A program made the translations under genes and the position numbers. A stretch of 64,000 nucleotides of DNA from Cellulomonas soli (GTDB lineage Bacteria; Actinomycetota; Actinomycetes; Actinomycetales; Cellulomonadaceae): positions 1,798,001 through 1,862,000 of the forward strand of contig NZ_JACBZJ010000001.1 in NCBI RefSeq assembly GCF_013409305.1, written 5' to 3'. Below, one piece after another: positions 1 to 8,253 of the stretch (positions are counted from its first letter, which is position 1; every line of letters begins with the position of its first letter). The notes below the pieces were generated by a model that was not told where the DNA came from, did no database searches, and saw only the letters and a list, made by a program, of their open reading frames with translations.

Positions 1-195
1 CTCGGCGAGTTCGCGTTCGCCTCGCTGCTGCTCAAGGACACCCTGCCCACCTACCTGGTCGTCTACCAGAAGCAGGAGGCGCAGGCTGGCATGGCCCTCG
101 CGCTCACCGTCCTGCTGCTGACCGCCCTGCTGCTCGGCACCGTCGTCCGGCTGCTGCGCCGCCGCGGCCTCGGCGTGAGCACCACCGGCCTGTAG
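1..195 (+). CDS. ABC transporter permease, C-terminal fragment
   Basis: The reading frame is open from the first base and stops at 193-195, so only the last 64 residues of the protein are in the window. What remains is a loop reading LGEFAFASLLLKDTLPTYLV, one clear transmembrane helix of Leu/Ala/Val residues, and a short basic cytoplasmic tail. The loop resembles the C-terminal part of binding-protein-dependent permeases of the polyamine/iron/phosphonate type. The ATPase gene starts 26 bp downstream, so this is the membrane subunit of the same importer. The substrate cannot be read from this fragment. Confidence 0.75.
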   Translation, partial: LGEFAFASLLLKDTLPTYLVVYQKQEAQAGMALALTVLLLTALLLGTVVRLLRRRGLGVSTTGL

Positions 196-221
196 ACCCC
201 TGACCCCCTCGGAGACACACC

Positions 222-1316
222 ATGGCCACGATCGAGATGACCGGCGTCCGCAAGACGTTCGGCAGCACCGTCGCCCTCGCCTCGCTCGACCTGTCCGTCC
301 GCTCCGGCGAGCTCGTCTGCCTGCTCGGACCGTCCGGCTGCGGCAAGACCACCGCGCTGCGCCTGCTGGCCGGGTTCGAGCAGGCCGATGCCGGCCAGAT
401 CCTCGTCGACGGCGAGGACGTCACGCGCGTGCCCCCGCGCCGCCGCGGGTTCGGCATGGTGTTCCAGGACTACTCGCTGTTCCCGAACCTGAGCGCGCGC
501 GACAACGTGGCGTTCGGCCTCAAGGTGCGCGGCGCCGGCCGGGCCGAGGTCACCGAGACAGTCGACCGGCTGCTGGCCACCACCCGGCTCGAGGCGCACG
601 CCGACAAGTACCCGCACCAGATGTCCGGCGGGCAGAAGCAACGCGTCGCCCTGGCCCGGGCGATCGCCACCCAGCCGCGCCTGCTGCTGCTCGACGAGCC
701 GCTGTCCGCCCTGGACGCGCAGGTCCGTGAGCACCTGCGTGACGAGATCCGGCGCCTGCAGCTCGAGGTCGGCGTCACGACCGTGCTGGTCACGCACGAC
801 CAGGGCGAGGCGATGGCCGTCGCCGACCGGGTCGCCGTGATGCGCGACGGCGTGCTCGAGCAGATCGACACCCCGCGCACCCTGTACCGCGAGCCGGCCT
901 CGCCGTTCGTCGCCGGGTTCGTCGGCACGGTCAACCGGTTGGGCGCCCGCCGCGCGGAGGACGGCCGCTGGCACGTGCTCGGTCGGCCGGTGCAGGCGAA
1001 GGGCGACGAGCACGAGGCCGGACCCGTGCGGGCGGTCGTCCGCCCCGAGCAGGTCCGTGTCGTGCCGCTGCGCGACGTCGCCGGCACTGGCGGGGTTGGC
1101 AGCGGTCCTGGCGAAGGGGCTGGCGGTGCCGGCGACCAGGTGGCGCGGGTCTCCGGCGTCAGCTTCCTCGGCGCGGTGACCCGGGTGCGGGTCGATCACC
1201 CAGCGGAGGGTCCGGTGCTGGCCGACCTGCTCGGTGACGACGCGGCCGACCTGGCCATCGGCGACGCCGTCGAGCTGTGGGTGCGCGACGGCGCGGGCGC
1301 GGTGGTGCTCCAGTGA
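222..1316 (+). CDS. ABC transporter ATP-binding protein (spermidine/iron/phosphonate importer type)
   Basis: This 364-residue ATPase should energise the importer whose permease ends 26 bp upstream. Walker A (GPSGCGKTT) lies at residues 36-44, followed by the Q-loop region (MVFQDY), the ABC signature MSGGQKQRVALARA, Walker B LLLLDEPLSALD and the H-loop VTHD. The last ~120 residues form a TOBE-like C-terminal domain, as in PotA/FbpC/PhnT-type ATPases, so an importer is favoured over an exporter. The ATG at 222 has GGAG 7 bases upstream. Its stop overlaps the GTG of the next gene (GTGA, 1313-1316), so the two are translationally coupled. Family assignment is secure; the substrate is not known. 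Confidence 0.9.
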   Translation: MATIEMTGVRKTFGSTVALASLDLSVRSGELVCLLGPSGCGKTTALRLLAGFEQADAGQILVDGEDVTRVPPRRRGFGMVFQDYSLFPNLSARDNVAFGLKVRGAGRAEVTETVDRLLATTRLEAHADKYPHQMSGGQKQRVALARAIATQPRLLLLDEPLSALDAQVREHLRDEIRRLQLEVGVTTVLVTHDQGEAMAVADRVAVMRDGVLEQIDTPRTLYREPASPFVAGFVGTVNRLGARRAEDGRWHVLGRPVQAKGDEHEAGPVRAVVRPEQVRVVPLRDVAGTGGVGSGPGEGAGGAGDQVARVSGVSFLGAVTRVRVDHPAEGPVLADLLGDDAADLAIGDAVELWVRDGAGAVVLQ

Positions 1317-2950
1317 GCGGGTCCTCCACCGAGCGGGGTGCGGCTGCGGCCCAGACCCCGGGCGCGACGACCGTCGAGCGCCGACTGGTCCGTGGTGAGC
1401 CCGGCGAGGGCGGCTGGGCCCCGGTCGTCGCCACGCACGGCGACCCGTACGTCGGTGCCCCACCGCACCCGCAGGGCCGCACGCTCGCCGCGTTCGCCCA
1501 CCTGTCCGACCTGCACCTGTGCGACGCCGAGTCGCCCGCCCGCCAGGAGCACCTGGACCACCACGGCGACCCCGGCGCGCCGTACGCCGGTCGGCTCGGG
1601 ATCATCGGCACGTACCGCCCGCAGGAGATCCTCACCGTGCAGGTCGCCGCCCGCGCCCTGCACGCACTGCACCGCGTGGACCGTGCCCCCGTCACCGGCC
1701 GCCCGCTCGACGCGGTGCTGGTCACCGGCGACGTCACCGACAACGCCCAACGCAACGAGCTGACCTGGTACGACGCGCTCATGTCGGGCTGGACGGTGTC
1801 CCCGCGCAGCGGCGACGAGCGGCGCAGCAGCTGGGTCGGTGCCCTGACCGCAGGCCACTGGTCGACGCACGTCTGGCACCCCGACGGCGCCCCGGCGGGG
1901 GAGCCCACCGACCGGCCCACCGCCCTGTTCGGCTACCCCCGGGTCCCCGGGCTGGTCGAGGCGGCGCGCGCCGACCTCGTCTCGCCCGGGTCGCCGCTGC
2001 CCTGGCACACCGTGCACGGCAACCACGACGCGCTGCTGCAGGGCACCGTCGCCCCCGACGAGGCCCTCCGAGCCCGCGCCACGGGTGCCGCCCGCGTGGT
2101 CGACCTTGCCCCCGGGCAGACGCCGCTTGTCGTGCTCGAGGCCGTCGCCCCGCTCGGCCCGGCCCGGTACACCGACACCCCCGACTCCCCGACGGTGCCC
2201 GTCCCCGCCGACCCGGACCGCGTGTTCGTCGAGGACGGCGAGTTCACCGCCCGCCTGCGCGACCCCCGCGACGACGACCCGCGCGCCGGTGCCGTCGTCG
2301 CCCGGCACGGCGACGCGTGGGCCCGTGACGTCGGCGAGGTCCGTGTCATCGCGCTCGACACCGTCAACCCGCACGGCGGCTGGCAGGGGTCCGTCGACGA
2401 CGCCCAGCTGACCTGGCTCGACGAGCAGCTGACCGCCGCGCGCGGGCGGTACGTGATCGTCACCTCGCACCACCCGTCGTGGACCCTCACCAACCTGTAC
2501 GCGCCCGACGGTGCCCCCGCCCGCCACGGTGCCGAGGCCGTGCTGGCCCTCCTGCTGCGGCACCCCGGGGTCGTCGCCTGGTGCGCCGGCCACGTGCACG
2601 CCCACAGCGCCCTGCGGCACACCGCACCCGGCCCGCGCGGCGAACGCGGCGAAGGCCTCTGGGAGATCACCACGGCTTCGCTCGTCGACTGGCCGCAGCA
2701 GCTGCGCGTCCTCGAGCTCGTCCGCGAACCCGGCGGCACCATCGCGCTGGTCGGCACCGTGGTCGACCACGACGCCCCGACCACCTGGGACCTTTGCGCG
2801 CTCGACGACACCGCCCAGCTGGGCGCGATCTCCCGTGCCCTCGCGGTCAACGACTACCGGGCGCGCCGCGACCCGGTCCGCCCGGCGCTCGCGGCGGGTC
2901 GCGACGGCGACAGGAACGCCGTCTGGCGGCTGCCCGACCCGCACCGCTGA
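1313..2950 (+). CDS. Calcineurin-like metallophosphoesterase, PPA1498-like (TIGR03767-type)
   Basis: The 545-residue protein carries all metallophosphoesterase motifs in order: DLH (LSDLHL, near residue 60), GD (VTGDVTDNAQRNEL), GNHD (VHGNHDALLQG), HH (TSHHPS) and GHVH (CAGHVHAH). These residues bind a two-metal centre. There is no signal peptide, so the enzyme is probably cytoplasmic. I chose GTG 1313 because it overlaps the ATPase stop; the upstream in-frame start at 1277 lies inside the ATPase gene. Architecture and length recall the actinobacterial PPA1498 family, recognised from memory. Coupling to an importer suggests that the imported compound is a phospho-ester or phosphonate substrate; this is inference. 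Confidence 0.85.
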   Translation: MSGSSTERGAAAAQTPGATTVERRLVRGEPGEGGWAPVVATHGDPYVGAPPHPQGRTLAAFAHLSDLHLCDAESPARQEHLDHHGDPGAPYAGRLGIIGTYRPQEILTVQVAARALHALHRVDRAPVTGRPLDAVLVTGDVTDNAQRNELTWYDALMSGWTVSPRSGDERRSSWVGALTAGHWSTHVWHPDGAPAGEPTDRPTALFGYPRVPGLVEAARADLVSPGSPLPWHTVHGNHDALLQGTVAPDEALRARATGAARVVDLAPGQTPLVVLEAVAPLGPARYTDTPDSPTVPVPADPDRVFVEDGEFTARLRDPRDDDPRAGAVVARHGDAWARDVGEVRVIALDTVNPHGGWQGSVDDAQLTWLDEQLTAARGRYVIVTSHHPSWTLTNLYAPDGAPARHGAEAVLALLLRHPGVVAWCAGHVHAHSALRHTAPGPRGERGEGLWEITTASLVDWPQQLRVLELVREPGGTIALVGTVVDHDAPTTWDLCALDDTAQLGAISRALAVNDYRARRDPVRPALAAGRDGDRNAVWRLPDPHR

Positions 2951-2954
2951 CGGC

Positions 2955-4259
2955 TCAGACGGCCCGGTGAGGTCCGGGGTGCCCGACGGGGAGCGTGCAC
3001 GGCACGCCCTTGCGCGGCAGCTGGTGCCCGCACCGCGGGCCGCCGTACCGACGGACAGGTACCTCCACGGGAGGAGGGGGCACGTGGACGGTGGGCGGGC
3101 CGGGCACGTACCTGTCCATGAGGGCGAGCACCTCACCCGCCTGGAAGACCTGCTGGCGGCGGTACCGGCCGCCGGCCCGCTGGACGATGCCGACCTTCTC
3201 CAGCTCGGCCAGCGCCTTGATCGCCGTCTGCGCCGTGACGCCCAGATGCTGGCTGATGTAGCCACGGGTGAGCACGGGCTGCTCCGTCAGCAGGTCCAGC
3301 ACGTCGTGCACCTTGGAGTCAGTGCGCAGCCGGGCGACGTATGGGCGCCAGTGCTCGGTGATGCGCACGACCTCGTCGATCGTCTCGTCGGCCAGGTCGG
3401 CGGCGCGCAGCACCGCGTCCATGAAGAACGTGAGGAAGGCCTCGGTTGCGGCCTCGGGCTCGCGCCCGTCGTGGCGGAATGCGGTGAGCGCCCGCACGTA
3501 GCCCTCGACGTCGTCTCGCAGCACGAGCGAGAGCGGCAGGACACCCTGGTCGACGGTGCCCGCTCGGGCCAGCACCCCGTGGAACAGCACCCGGCCGGTG
3601 CGCCCGTTGCCGTCCTCGTAGGGGTGGATCGTCTCGAACTGGGCGTGCACCAGGGCGGCCTTGACCAGCGGCGGATCACCGGCCGTGTTCACGAATCGCA
3701 GCAGGTCGTCCATATAGCCGACGACCTCATCCTCGGGGGGTGCGAGGTACTGCGCGGTGAGGGGCGACGAGCCGCCGATGTACACCTGGCGGTTGCGGTA
3801 GCGGCCGTCACTGCGGTGCGCGAGCAGCGACTCGTGCACGGCGTGCACGTCCTGGTGGGTCCACGCCGGTTTCACCAGGGCATCGACGCGCTGCTCCATG
3901 GCGTCGAGGTTGCGCACGACCTCACGCGAGGTACCGCTCGCCCCGTCGACGTCGTCGACGCGTGCGGCCATGACGTTCCGCGGGGTGTCGCGCAGCCCCT
4001 CGATCCAGGACGACGCGATGCTCTCGGACCGCAGCAGCGTGGCGTACAGCAGCCGGAGCGGTCGGTCCCGCAGGCGCTGACCGAGCGCCGCGACCCGTGC
4101 GCTCGCGTCGACGACGAGCTCGTTCACCTCTGCGCTCATCTGTCGCGCGGCGGCGGGGAGCAGGTCGGGGTGGTAGCGCAGGTAGGAGCCGCCTTGCCGC
4201 TCACGACGGTTGACCCCTCGGGAGTCCGGGGGGACGCTGACCCGCTCCCAGTGCGCCAC
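2955..4259 (-). CDS. Fic family AMP-transferase, class II, with winged-helix domain and Cys/His tail
   Basis: Fic enzymes transfer AMP (or related groups) to target proteins. Reading from GTG 4259 (GAGAGGA Shine-Dalgarno 6 bases upstream) the protein has 434 residues. An inhibitory-helix motif SSWIEG lies at 83-88, matching (S/T)xxxE(G/N), so this is a class II Fic whose Glu should hold the enzyme off. The catalytic motif HPYEDGNGRTGR lies at 212-223. A winged helix-turn-helix (GVTAQTAIKALAELEKVGIV) sits at roughly 340-360. The last 25 residues hold a CGHQLPRKGVPC ... GHPGPHR pattern that looks able to bind a metal. An in-frame start at 4463 is rejected because the added residues are not protein-like. 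The gene is convergent with the phosphoesterase and divergent from nrdD. Confidence 0.9.
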   Translation of the reverse strand: MAHWERVSVPPDSRGVNRRERQGGSYLRYHPDLLPAAARQMSAEVNELVVDASARVAALGQRLRDRPLRLLYATLLRSESIASSWIEGLRDTPRNVMAARVDDVDGASGTSREVVRNLDAMEQRVDALVKPAWTHQDVHAVHESLLAHRSDGRYRNRQVYIGGSSPLTAQYLAPPEDEVVGYMDDLLRFVNTAGDPPLVKAALVHAQFETIHPYEDGNGRTGRVLFHGVLARAGTVDQGVLPLSLVLRDDVEGYVRALTAFRHDGREPEAATEAFLTFFMDAVLRAADLADETIDEVVRITEHWRPYVARLRTDSKVHDVLDLLTEQPVLTRGYISQHLGVTAQTAIKALAELEKVGIVQRAGGRYRRQQVFQAGEVLALMDRYVPGPPTVHVPPPPVEVPVRRYGGPRCGHQLPRKGVPCTLPVGHPGPHRAV

Positions 4260-4288
4260 AAGCCTGTCCTCTCGATCGTCGTGGCTAC

Positions 4289-4306
4289 AGCATATTGAGA
4301 AATGCT
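4289..4306. promoter_or_regulatory. AT-rich inverted repeat upstream of the fic gene
   Basis: AGCAT and ATGCT arms flank an AT-rich centre (ATTGAGAA) 30 bp upstream of the fic start, in an otherwise very GC-rich sequence. It could be the promoter region or an operator for the Fic protein's own winged helix. There is no direct evidence for either. Confidence 0.3.
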
Positions 4307-4481
4307 TGAATGTGCCTCGGGCGTTCCGCTGTCGTCGCACGCCGGAGTCGCCGGGCGGCCTCCGGCACCCGACGTGCCTGCGTGCGACACGCCGGAACCC
4401 GCGGGCGGAACTTGGGCCGTCGTGCCGCGTGTCGTGCGCGCGTCGGGCGCTCGGTGGGACCAAGGGCCCAGGGTCGCCAGG

Positions 4482-4497
4482 CCACTAGATCTAGCGT
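4482..4497 (+). promoter_or_regulatory. NrdR box 1 upstream of nrdDG
   Basis: The 16-mer CCACTAGATCTAGCGT fits the NrdR box acaCwAtATaTwGtgt and contains the perfect core palindrome CTAGATCTAG (4485-4494). It is paired with a second box exactly 32 bp downstream, about three helical turns, the usual arrangement for the ATP-cone repressor NrdR. A candidate -35 (TTGCGC, 4497-4502) follows directly. The remainder of 4260-4576 shows no gene. Confidence 0.88.
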
Positions 4498-4513
4498 TGC
4501 GCACGCACTTGAA

Positions 4514-4529
4514 CACCTAGATCTAGTTG
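4514..4529 (+). promoter_or_regulatory. NrdR box 2 upstream of nrdDG
   Basis: CACCTAGATCTAGTTG repeats the core palindrome CTAGATCTAG (4517-4526), 32 bp from box 1 and 48 bp before the nrdD start. It would overlap the -10 region of a promoter with its -35 between the boxes, which fits repression. Confidence 0.88.
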
Positions 4530-4576
4530 TTGCACGCCCCTCAAGGCCGTGGCGGGCAACAGGGGGAGACGTACGC

Positions 4577-6826
4577 GTGACGCTGCTGACGGGGACCGAC
4601 GAGACGACGACGACGGGTCCGACGACGCCCCCGACGACCGTGCGGACGGTGACGGTCGCCAAGCGTGACGGCCGGCGTCTGCCGTTCGACGACGAGCGCA
4701 TCTACGCGGCCCTCACCAAGGCCTTCGTCGAGGTGCACGGCGAGACGACCCCCGTCACGCACCGCACCCTGCGCGACCTCGTGCAGCGCATCGACCGCGA
4801 GATCGCCGAGCGCTTCCCCGTCGACGTGAAGATCTACGAGATCCAGAACGTCGTCGAGCACGCCCTGCTGGAGAGCCACGAGTACGCGGTCGCCGAGGCG
4901 TACATGAGCTACCGCATCCAGCGGGACTTCGCGCGCAGCAAGGCCACCGACATCAACCACTCGATCGGCAAGCTGATCGGCAAGGACGAGTCGGTCGTCA
5001 ACGAGAACGCCAACAAGGACTCCGACGTCTTCAACACCCAGCGCGACCTGACCGCCGGCGCGGTCGGCAAGGCGATCGGCCTGAAGATGCTCCCGCCGCA
5101 CGTCGCGAACGCCCACCAGAAGGGCGACCTGCACTACCACGACCTCGACTACCACCCCTACGCACCGATGACGAACTGCTGCCTCATCGACTTCCAGACG
5201 ATGCTCAGCCGCGGGTTCCGGATCGGCAACGCCGAGGTCGAGCCGCCGCGTTCCATCGGGACGGCCACCGCGCAGATCTCGCAGATCATCGCGAACGTCT
5301 CCTCCAGCCAGTACGGCGGCTGCTCCGCCAACCGCATCGACGAGCTGCTCGCGCCCTACGCGATGCGCAACTTCGACAAGCACCTGGCCGAGGCCGCCCG
5401 GTGGATCGCCGACGAGTCCCAGCACCGTGCGTACGCCGAGGAGCGCACCAGCAAGGACATCTACGACGCGATGCAGTCGCTCGAGTACGAGATCAACACG
5501 CTGTTCACCTCGAACGGGCAGACGCCGTTCACGTCGCTCGGCTTCGGCCTGGGCACCAGCTGGTTCGAGCGCGAGATCCAGAAGGCGATCCTGCGCATCC
5601 GCATCGACGGCCTCGGCTCGGAGAAGCGCACCGCGATCTTCCCCAAGCTGATCTTCACGTTGAAGCGCGGGCTGAACCTCGACCCCGAGGACCCGAACTA
5701 CGACATCAAGCAGCTCGCGATCGAGTGCTCCACCAAGCGCATGTACCCGGACATCCTCAACTACGACAAGATCGTCGAGCTGACCGGGTCGTTCAAGGTG
5801 CCGATGGGCTGCCGCTCGTTCCTGCAGGGCTGGCGCGACGAGAACGGCGACGACGTCGCCGAGGGCCGGATGAACCTGGGCGTCGTCACGCTCAACCTTC
5901 CGCGCATCGCCCTCGAGGCGCAGGGCAGCACCGAGCGGTTCTGGGCGATCCTCGACGAGCGCCTGAGCACCGCCCGTGACGCGCTGCTGTTCCGCATCCA
6001 GCGCTGCAAGGAGGCCACGCCCGCCAACGCGCCGATCCTCTACGTGTACGGCGCGTTCGGTCAGCGGCTGACCGCCGGCGACCCGGTCGACGCGCTGTTC
6101 AAGGACGGCCGCGCGACCGTGTCCCTCGGGTACATCGGCCTGTACGAGGTCGCCGCGGCGTTCTTCGGCGGGCAGTGGGAGGGCGACCCGGAGGCCAAGG
6201 CCTTCACGCTCGACATCCTCAAGCACCTGCACGACCACACGAAGGCGTGGACGCGCGAGCACCGCTACCAGTTCAGCGTCTACTCCACGCCCAGCGAGTC
6301 CCTCACGGACCGGTTCTGCCGGCTCGACAAGGAGAAGTTCGGCTCGGTGCCGGACATCACCGACAAGGACTACTACACGAACTCCTTCCACTACGACGTG
6401 CGCAAGAGCCCGACGCCGTTCGAGAAGCTCGACTTCGAGATGGACTACCCGGCGTACGCCTCGGGCGGGTTCATCCACTACTGCGAGTACCCCGTGCTGC
6501 AGCAGAACCCGAAGGCGCTCGAGGCGGTCTGGGACTACGCCTACGACCGGGTCGGCTACCTGGGCACGAACACGCCGATCGACCGCTGCTACGCGTGCGG
6601 CTACCTCGGTGACTTCGACGCGACGGCCCGCGGGTTCGAGTGCCCCGAGTGCGGCAACGCCGACCCGCTGACCTGCGACGTCGTCAAGCGCACGTGCGGC
6701 TACCTGGGCAACCCGCAGGCCCGCCCGATGGTGCACGGCCGGCACGTGGAGATCTCCTCGCGCGTCAAGCACATGGAGGGCTCGGTCGGCTTCGTCCCGT
6801 CGCCCGACGTGCCCGTCGAGGCCTGA
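4577..6826 (+). CDS. nrdD: Anaerobic ribonucleoside-triphosphate reductase (class III)
   Basis: NrdD reduces ribonucleotides to deoxyribonucleotides without oxygen, using a glycyl radical. The 749-residue protein starts with an ATP-cone (VAKRDGRRLPFDDERIYAAL). It ends with a zinc site (CYACGY ... CPECGN) and the glycyl-radical loop RTCGYLGNP, close to the C-terminus as in the family. I chose GTG 4577, which has AGGGGGA 9 bases upstream; the open frame extends to 4310, but that stretch carries the NrdR boxes and is not protein-like. nrdG follows after one base. Tandem NrdR boxes lie upstream. Confidence 0.96.
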   Translation: MTLLTGTDETTTTGPTTPPTTVRTVTVAKRDGRRLPFDDERIYAALTKAFVEVHGETTPVTHRTLRDLVQRIDREIAERFPVDVKIYEIQNVVEHALLESHEYAVAEAYMSYRIQRDFARSKATDINHSIGKLIGKDESVVNENANKDSDVFNTQRDLTAGAVGKAIGLKMLPPHVANAHQKGDLHYHDLDYHPYAPMTNCCLIDFQTMLSRGFRIGNAEVEPPRSIGTATAQISQIIANVSSSQYGGCSANRIDELLAPYAMRNFDKHLAEAARWIADESQHRAYAEERTSKDIYDAMQSLEYEINTLFTSNGQTPFTSLGFGLGTSWFEREIQKAILRIRIDGLGSEKRTAIFPKLIFTLKRGLNLDPEDPNYDIKQLAIECSTKRMYPDILNYDKIVELTGSFKVPMGCRSFLQGWRDENGDDVAEGRMNLGVVTLNLPRIALEAQGSTERFWAILDERLSTARDALLFRIQRCKEATPANAPILYVYGAFGQRLTAGDPVDALFKDGRATVSLGYIGLYEVAAAFFGGQWEGDPEAKAFTLDILKHLHDHTKAWTREHRYQFSVYSTPSESLTDRFCRLDKEKFGSVPDITDKDYYTNSFHYDVRKSPTPFEKLDFEMDYPAYASGGFIHYCEYPVLQQNPKALEAVWDYAYDRVGYLGTNTPIDRCYACGYLGDFDATARGFECPECGNADPLTCDVVKRTCGYLGNPQARPMVHGRHVEISSRVKHMEGSVGFVPSPDVPVEA

Positions 6827-6827
6827 C

Positions 6828-7430
6828 GTGCGCGACCCGCAGCCCGGGGAGTGGCTGTCGGCGAAGGTCAGCCAGGACCACGTCGGCGACTACAAGCCGT
6901 TCCAGTTCGTCGACGGCGAGGGCGTGCGGTGCAGCCTGTACGTCTCCGGCTGCCTGTTCGCGTGCGAGGGCTGCTTCAACGAGGCCACGTGGAGCTTCCG
7001 CTACGGCCGCCCGTACACGGACGAGCTCGAGGACACGATCCTGGCGGACCTGGCCCAGCCGTACGTGCAGGGTCTGACCCTGCTCGGCGGTGAGCCGTTC
7101 CTCAACACGGGCGTGTGCCTGCGCCTGGTGCAGCGTCTGCGCCGCGAGCACGGGCAGGCCAAGGACGTGTGGGCCTGGACCGGCTACACGGTCGAGGAGC
7201 TGCTGGCCGACAGCGAGGACAAGCGGGCGCTGCTGGCCGAGGTCGACGTGCTCGTCGACGGCCGGTTCCGGCAGGAGCTGCGTGACCCGGGCCTGCAGTT
7301 CCGGGGGTCGAGCAACCAGCGGATCGTCGACGTGCGGGCCACGCTGGCCGCGGGCGAGGTGTGCCTGTGGGAGCACCGCGCCGACGCGACGGCGACGTTC
7401 GAGCAGGTGGAGCGCCGCGCGCTGATCTAG
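6828..7430 (+). CDS. nrdG: Anaerobic RNR activating protein (radical SAM)
   Basis: NrdG is a radical SAM enzyme that makes the glycyl radical on NrdD. The 200-residue protein has the Cys motif CLFACEGC (CxxxCxxC) that binds the 4Fe-4S cluster. It also has LGGEP, the SAM-contact motif typical of activases, and VDGRF near residue 145. The GTG at 6828 follows the nrdD TGA by one base, so the pair should be co-translated. Length is slightly above the ~155 residues of the E. coli protein; the extra residues are mostly at the C-terminus. Confidence 0.95.
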   Translation: MRDPQPGEWLSAKVSQDHVGDYKPFQFVDGEGVRCSLYVSGCLFACEGCFNEATWSFRYGRPYTDELEDTILADLAQPYVQGLTLLGGEPFLNTGVCLRLVQRLRREHGQAKDVWAWTGYTVEELLADSEDKRALLAEVDVLVDGRFRQELRDPGLQFRGSSNQRIVDVRATLAAGEVCLWEHRADATATFEQVERRALI

Positions 7431-7476
7431 GGCTGCCGGCTCCAGGCGTGCGCAGCGGCCGGGAGAGGATGGCCGC

Positions 7477-8250
7477 ATGATCGAGATCCTCAACCCCGCC
7501 GAGCTGGACCGGGCCCGGGCGACCGGCGCCCTGCTCGGCGGCATCCTGCAGACCCTGAAGAGCCGCACCGCGGTCGGCACGAACCTGCTCGAGATCGACC
7601 GCTGGACGCACGAGCTGATCGTCGGGGCCGGCGCGCAGTCCTGCTACGTCGACTACGCGCCGAGCTTCGGCCGCGGCCCGTTCGGGCACTACATCTGCAC
7701 GTCCGTCAACGACGCCGTGCTGCACGGCCTGCCGCACGACTACCGGCTGGCCGACGGCGACCTGCTGACCCTCGACCTGGCCGTCTCGCTCGACGGGATC
7801 GCCGCCGACTCGGCGATCAGCTTCGTCGTCGGCGCCTCCCGACCTGCCGAGAGCGTCGCGCTGATCGACGCGACCGAGCGCGCGCTGCAGGCGGGGATCG
7901 CCGCGGCCGGCCCCGGGGCGCGCATCGGCGACCTCTCGCACGCCATCGGCACGGTGCTCAGCGCGGCCGGCTACCCGATCAACACCGAGTTCGGCGGCCA
8001 CGGCATCGGCTCGACCATGCACCAGGACCCGCACGTGTCGAACACCGGCAGGCCCGGCCGCGGCTACACGCTGCGACCGGGCCTGCTGCTCGCGCTGGAG
8101 CCGTGGGTCATGGTCGACACCGACACGCTCGTCACCGACGCCGACGGCTGGACCCTGCGCTCCGCCACCGGCTGCCGGACCGCGCACAGCGAGCACACCA
8201 TCGCCATCACGGACGACGGGGCCGAGATCCTCACGCTCCCGCGCGGCTGA
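7477..8250 (+). CDS. map: Methionine aminopeptidase, type I
   Basis: The enzyme removes the initiator methionine from new proteins. The 257-residue length is that of a type I MAP without an N-terminal zinc finger. The five metal ligands are all in place: two Asp (LTLDLAVSLDG and IAADSAISF), His (GGHGIG), Glu (ALEPWVM) and Glu (HSEHTIAI). The substrate-binding His lies in LHGLPHD. ATG 7477 is preceded by GGGAGAGGA. The gene stands alone, 46 bp after nrdG, and converges with the hydrolase gene. Actinomycetes usually have a second map gene near the ribosomal protein genes, so this may be the accessory copy. Confidence 0.92.
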   Translation: MIEILNPAELDRARATGALLGGILQTLKSRTAVGTNLLEIDRWTHELIVGAGAQSCYVDYAPSFGRGPFGHYICTSVNDAVLHGLPHDYRLADGDLLTLDLAVSLDGIAADSAISFVVGASRPAESVALIDATERALQAGIAAAGPGARIGDLSHAIGTVLSAAGYPINTEFGGHGIGSTMHQDPHVSNTGRPGRGYTLRPGLLLALEPWVMVDTDTLVTDADGWTLRSATGCRTAHSEHTIAITDDGAEILTLPRG

Positions 8251-8253
8251 CCG

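Noticed and set aside
4485-4526. CTAGATCTAG repeats as a possible integration or restriction-related site
   Set aside because: The 32-bp spacing, the position before nrdD and the match to the NrdR consensus explain them fully.
4310-4576. Extension of NrdD to an ATG at 4310
   Set aside because: The added 89 residues are not protein-like and cover the NrdR boxes and promoter; GTG 4577 has a strong Shine-Dalgarno sequence.
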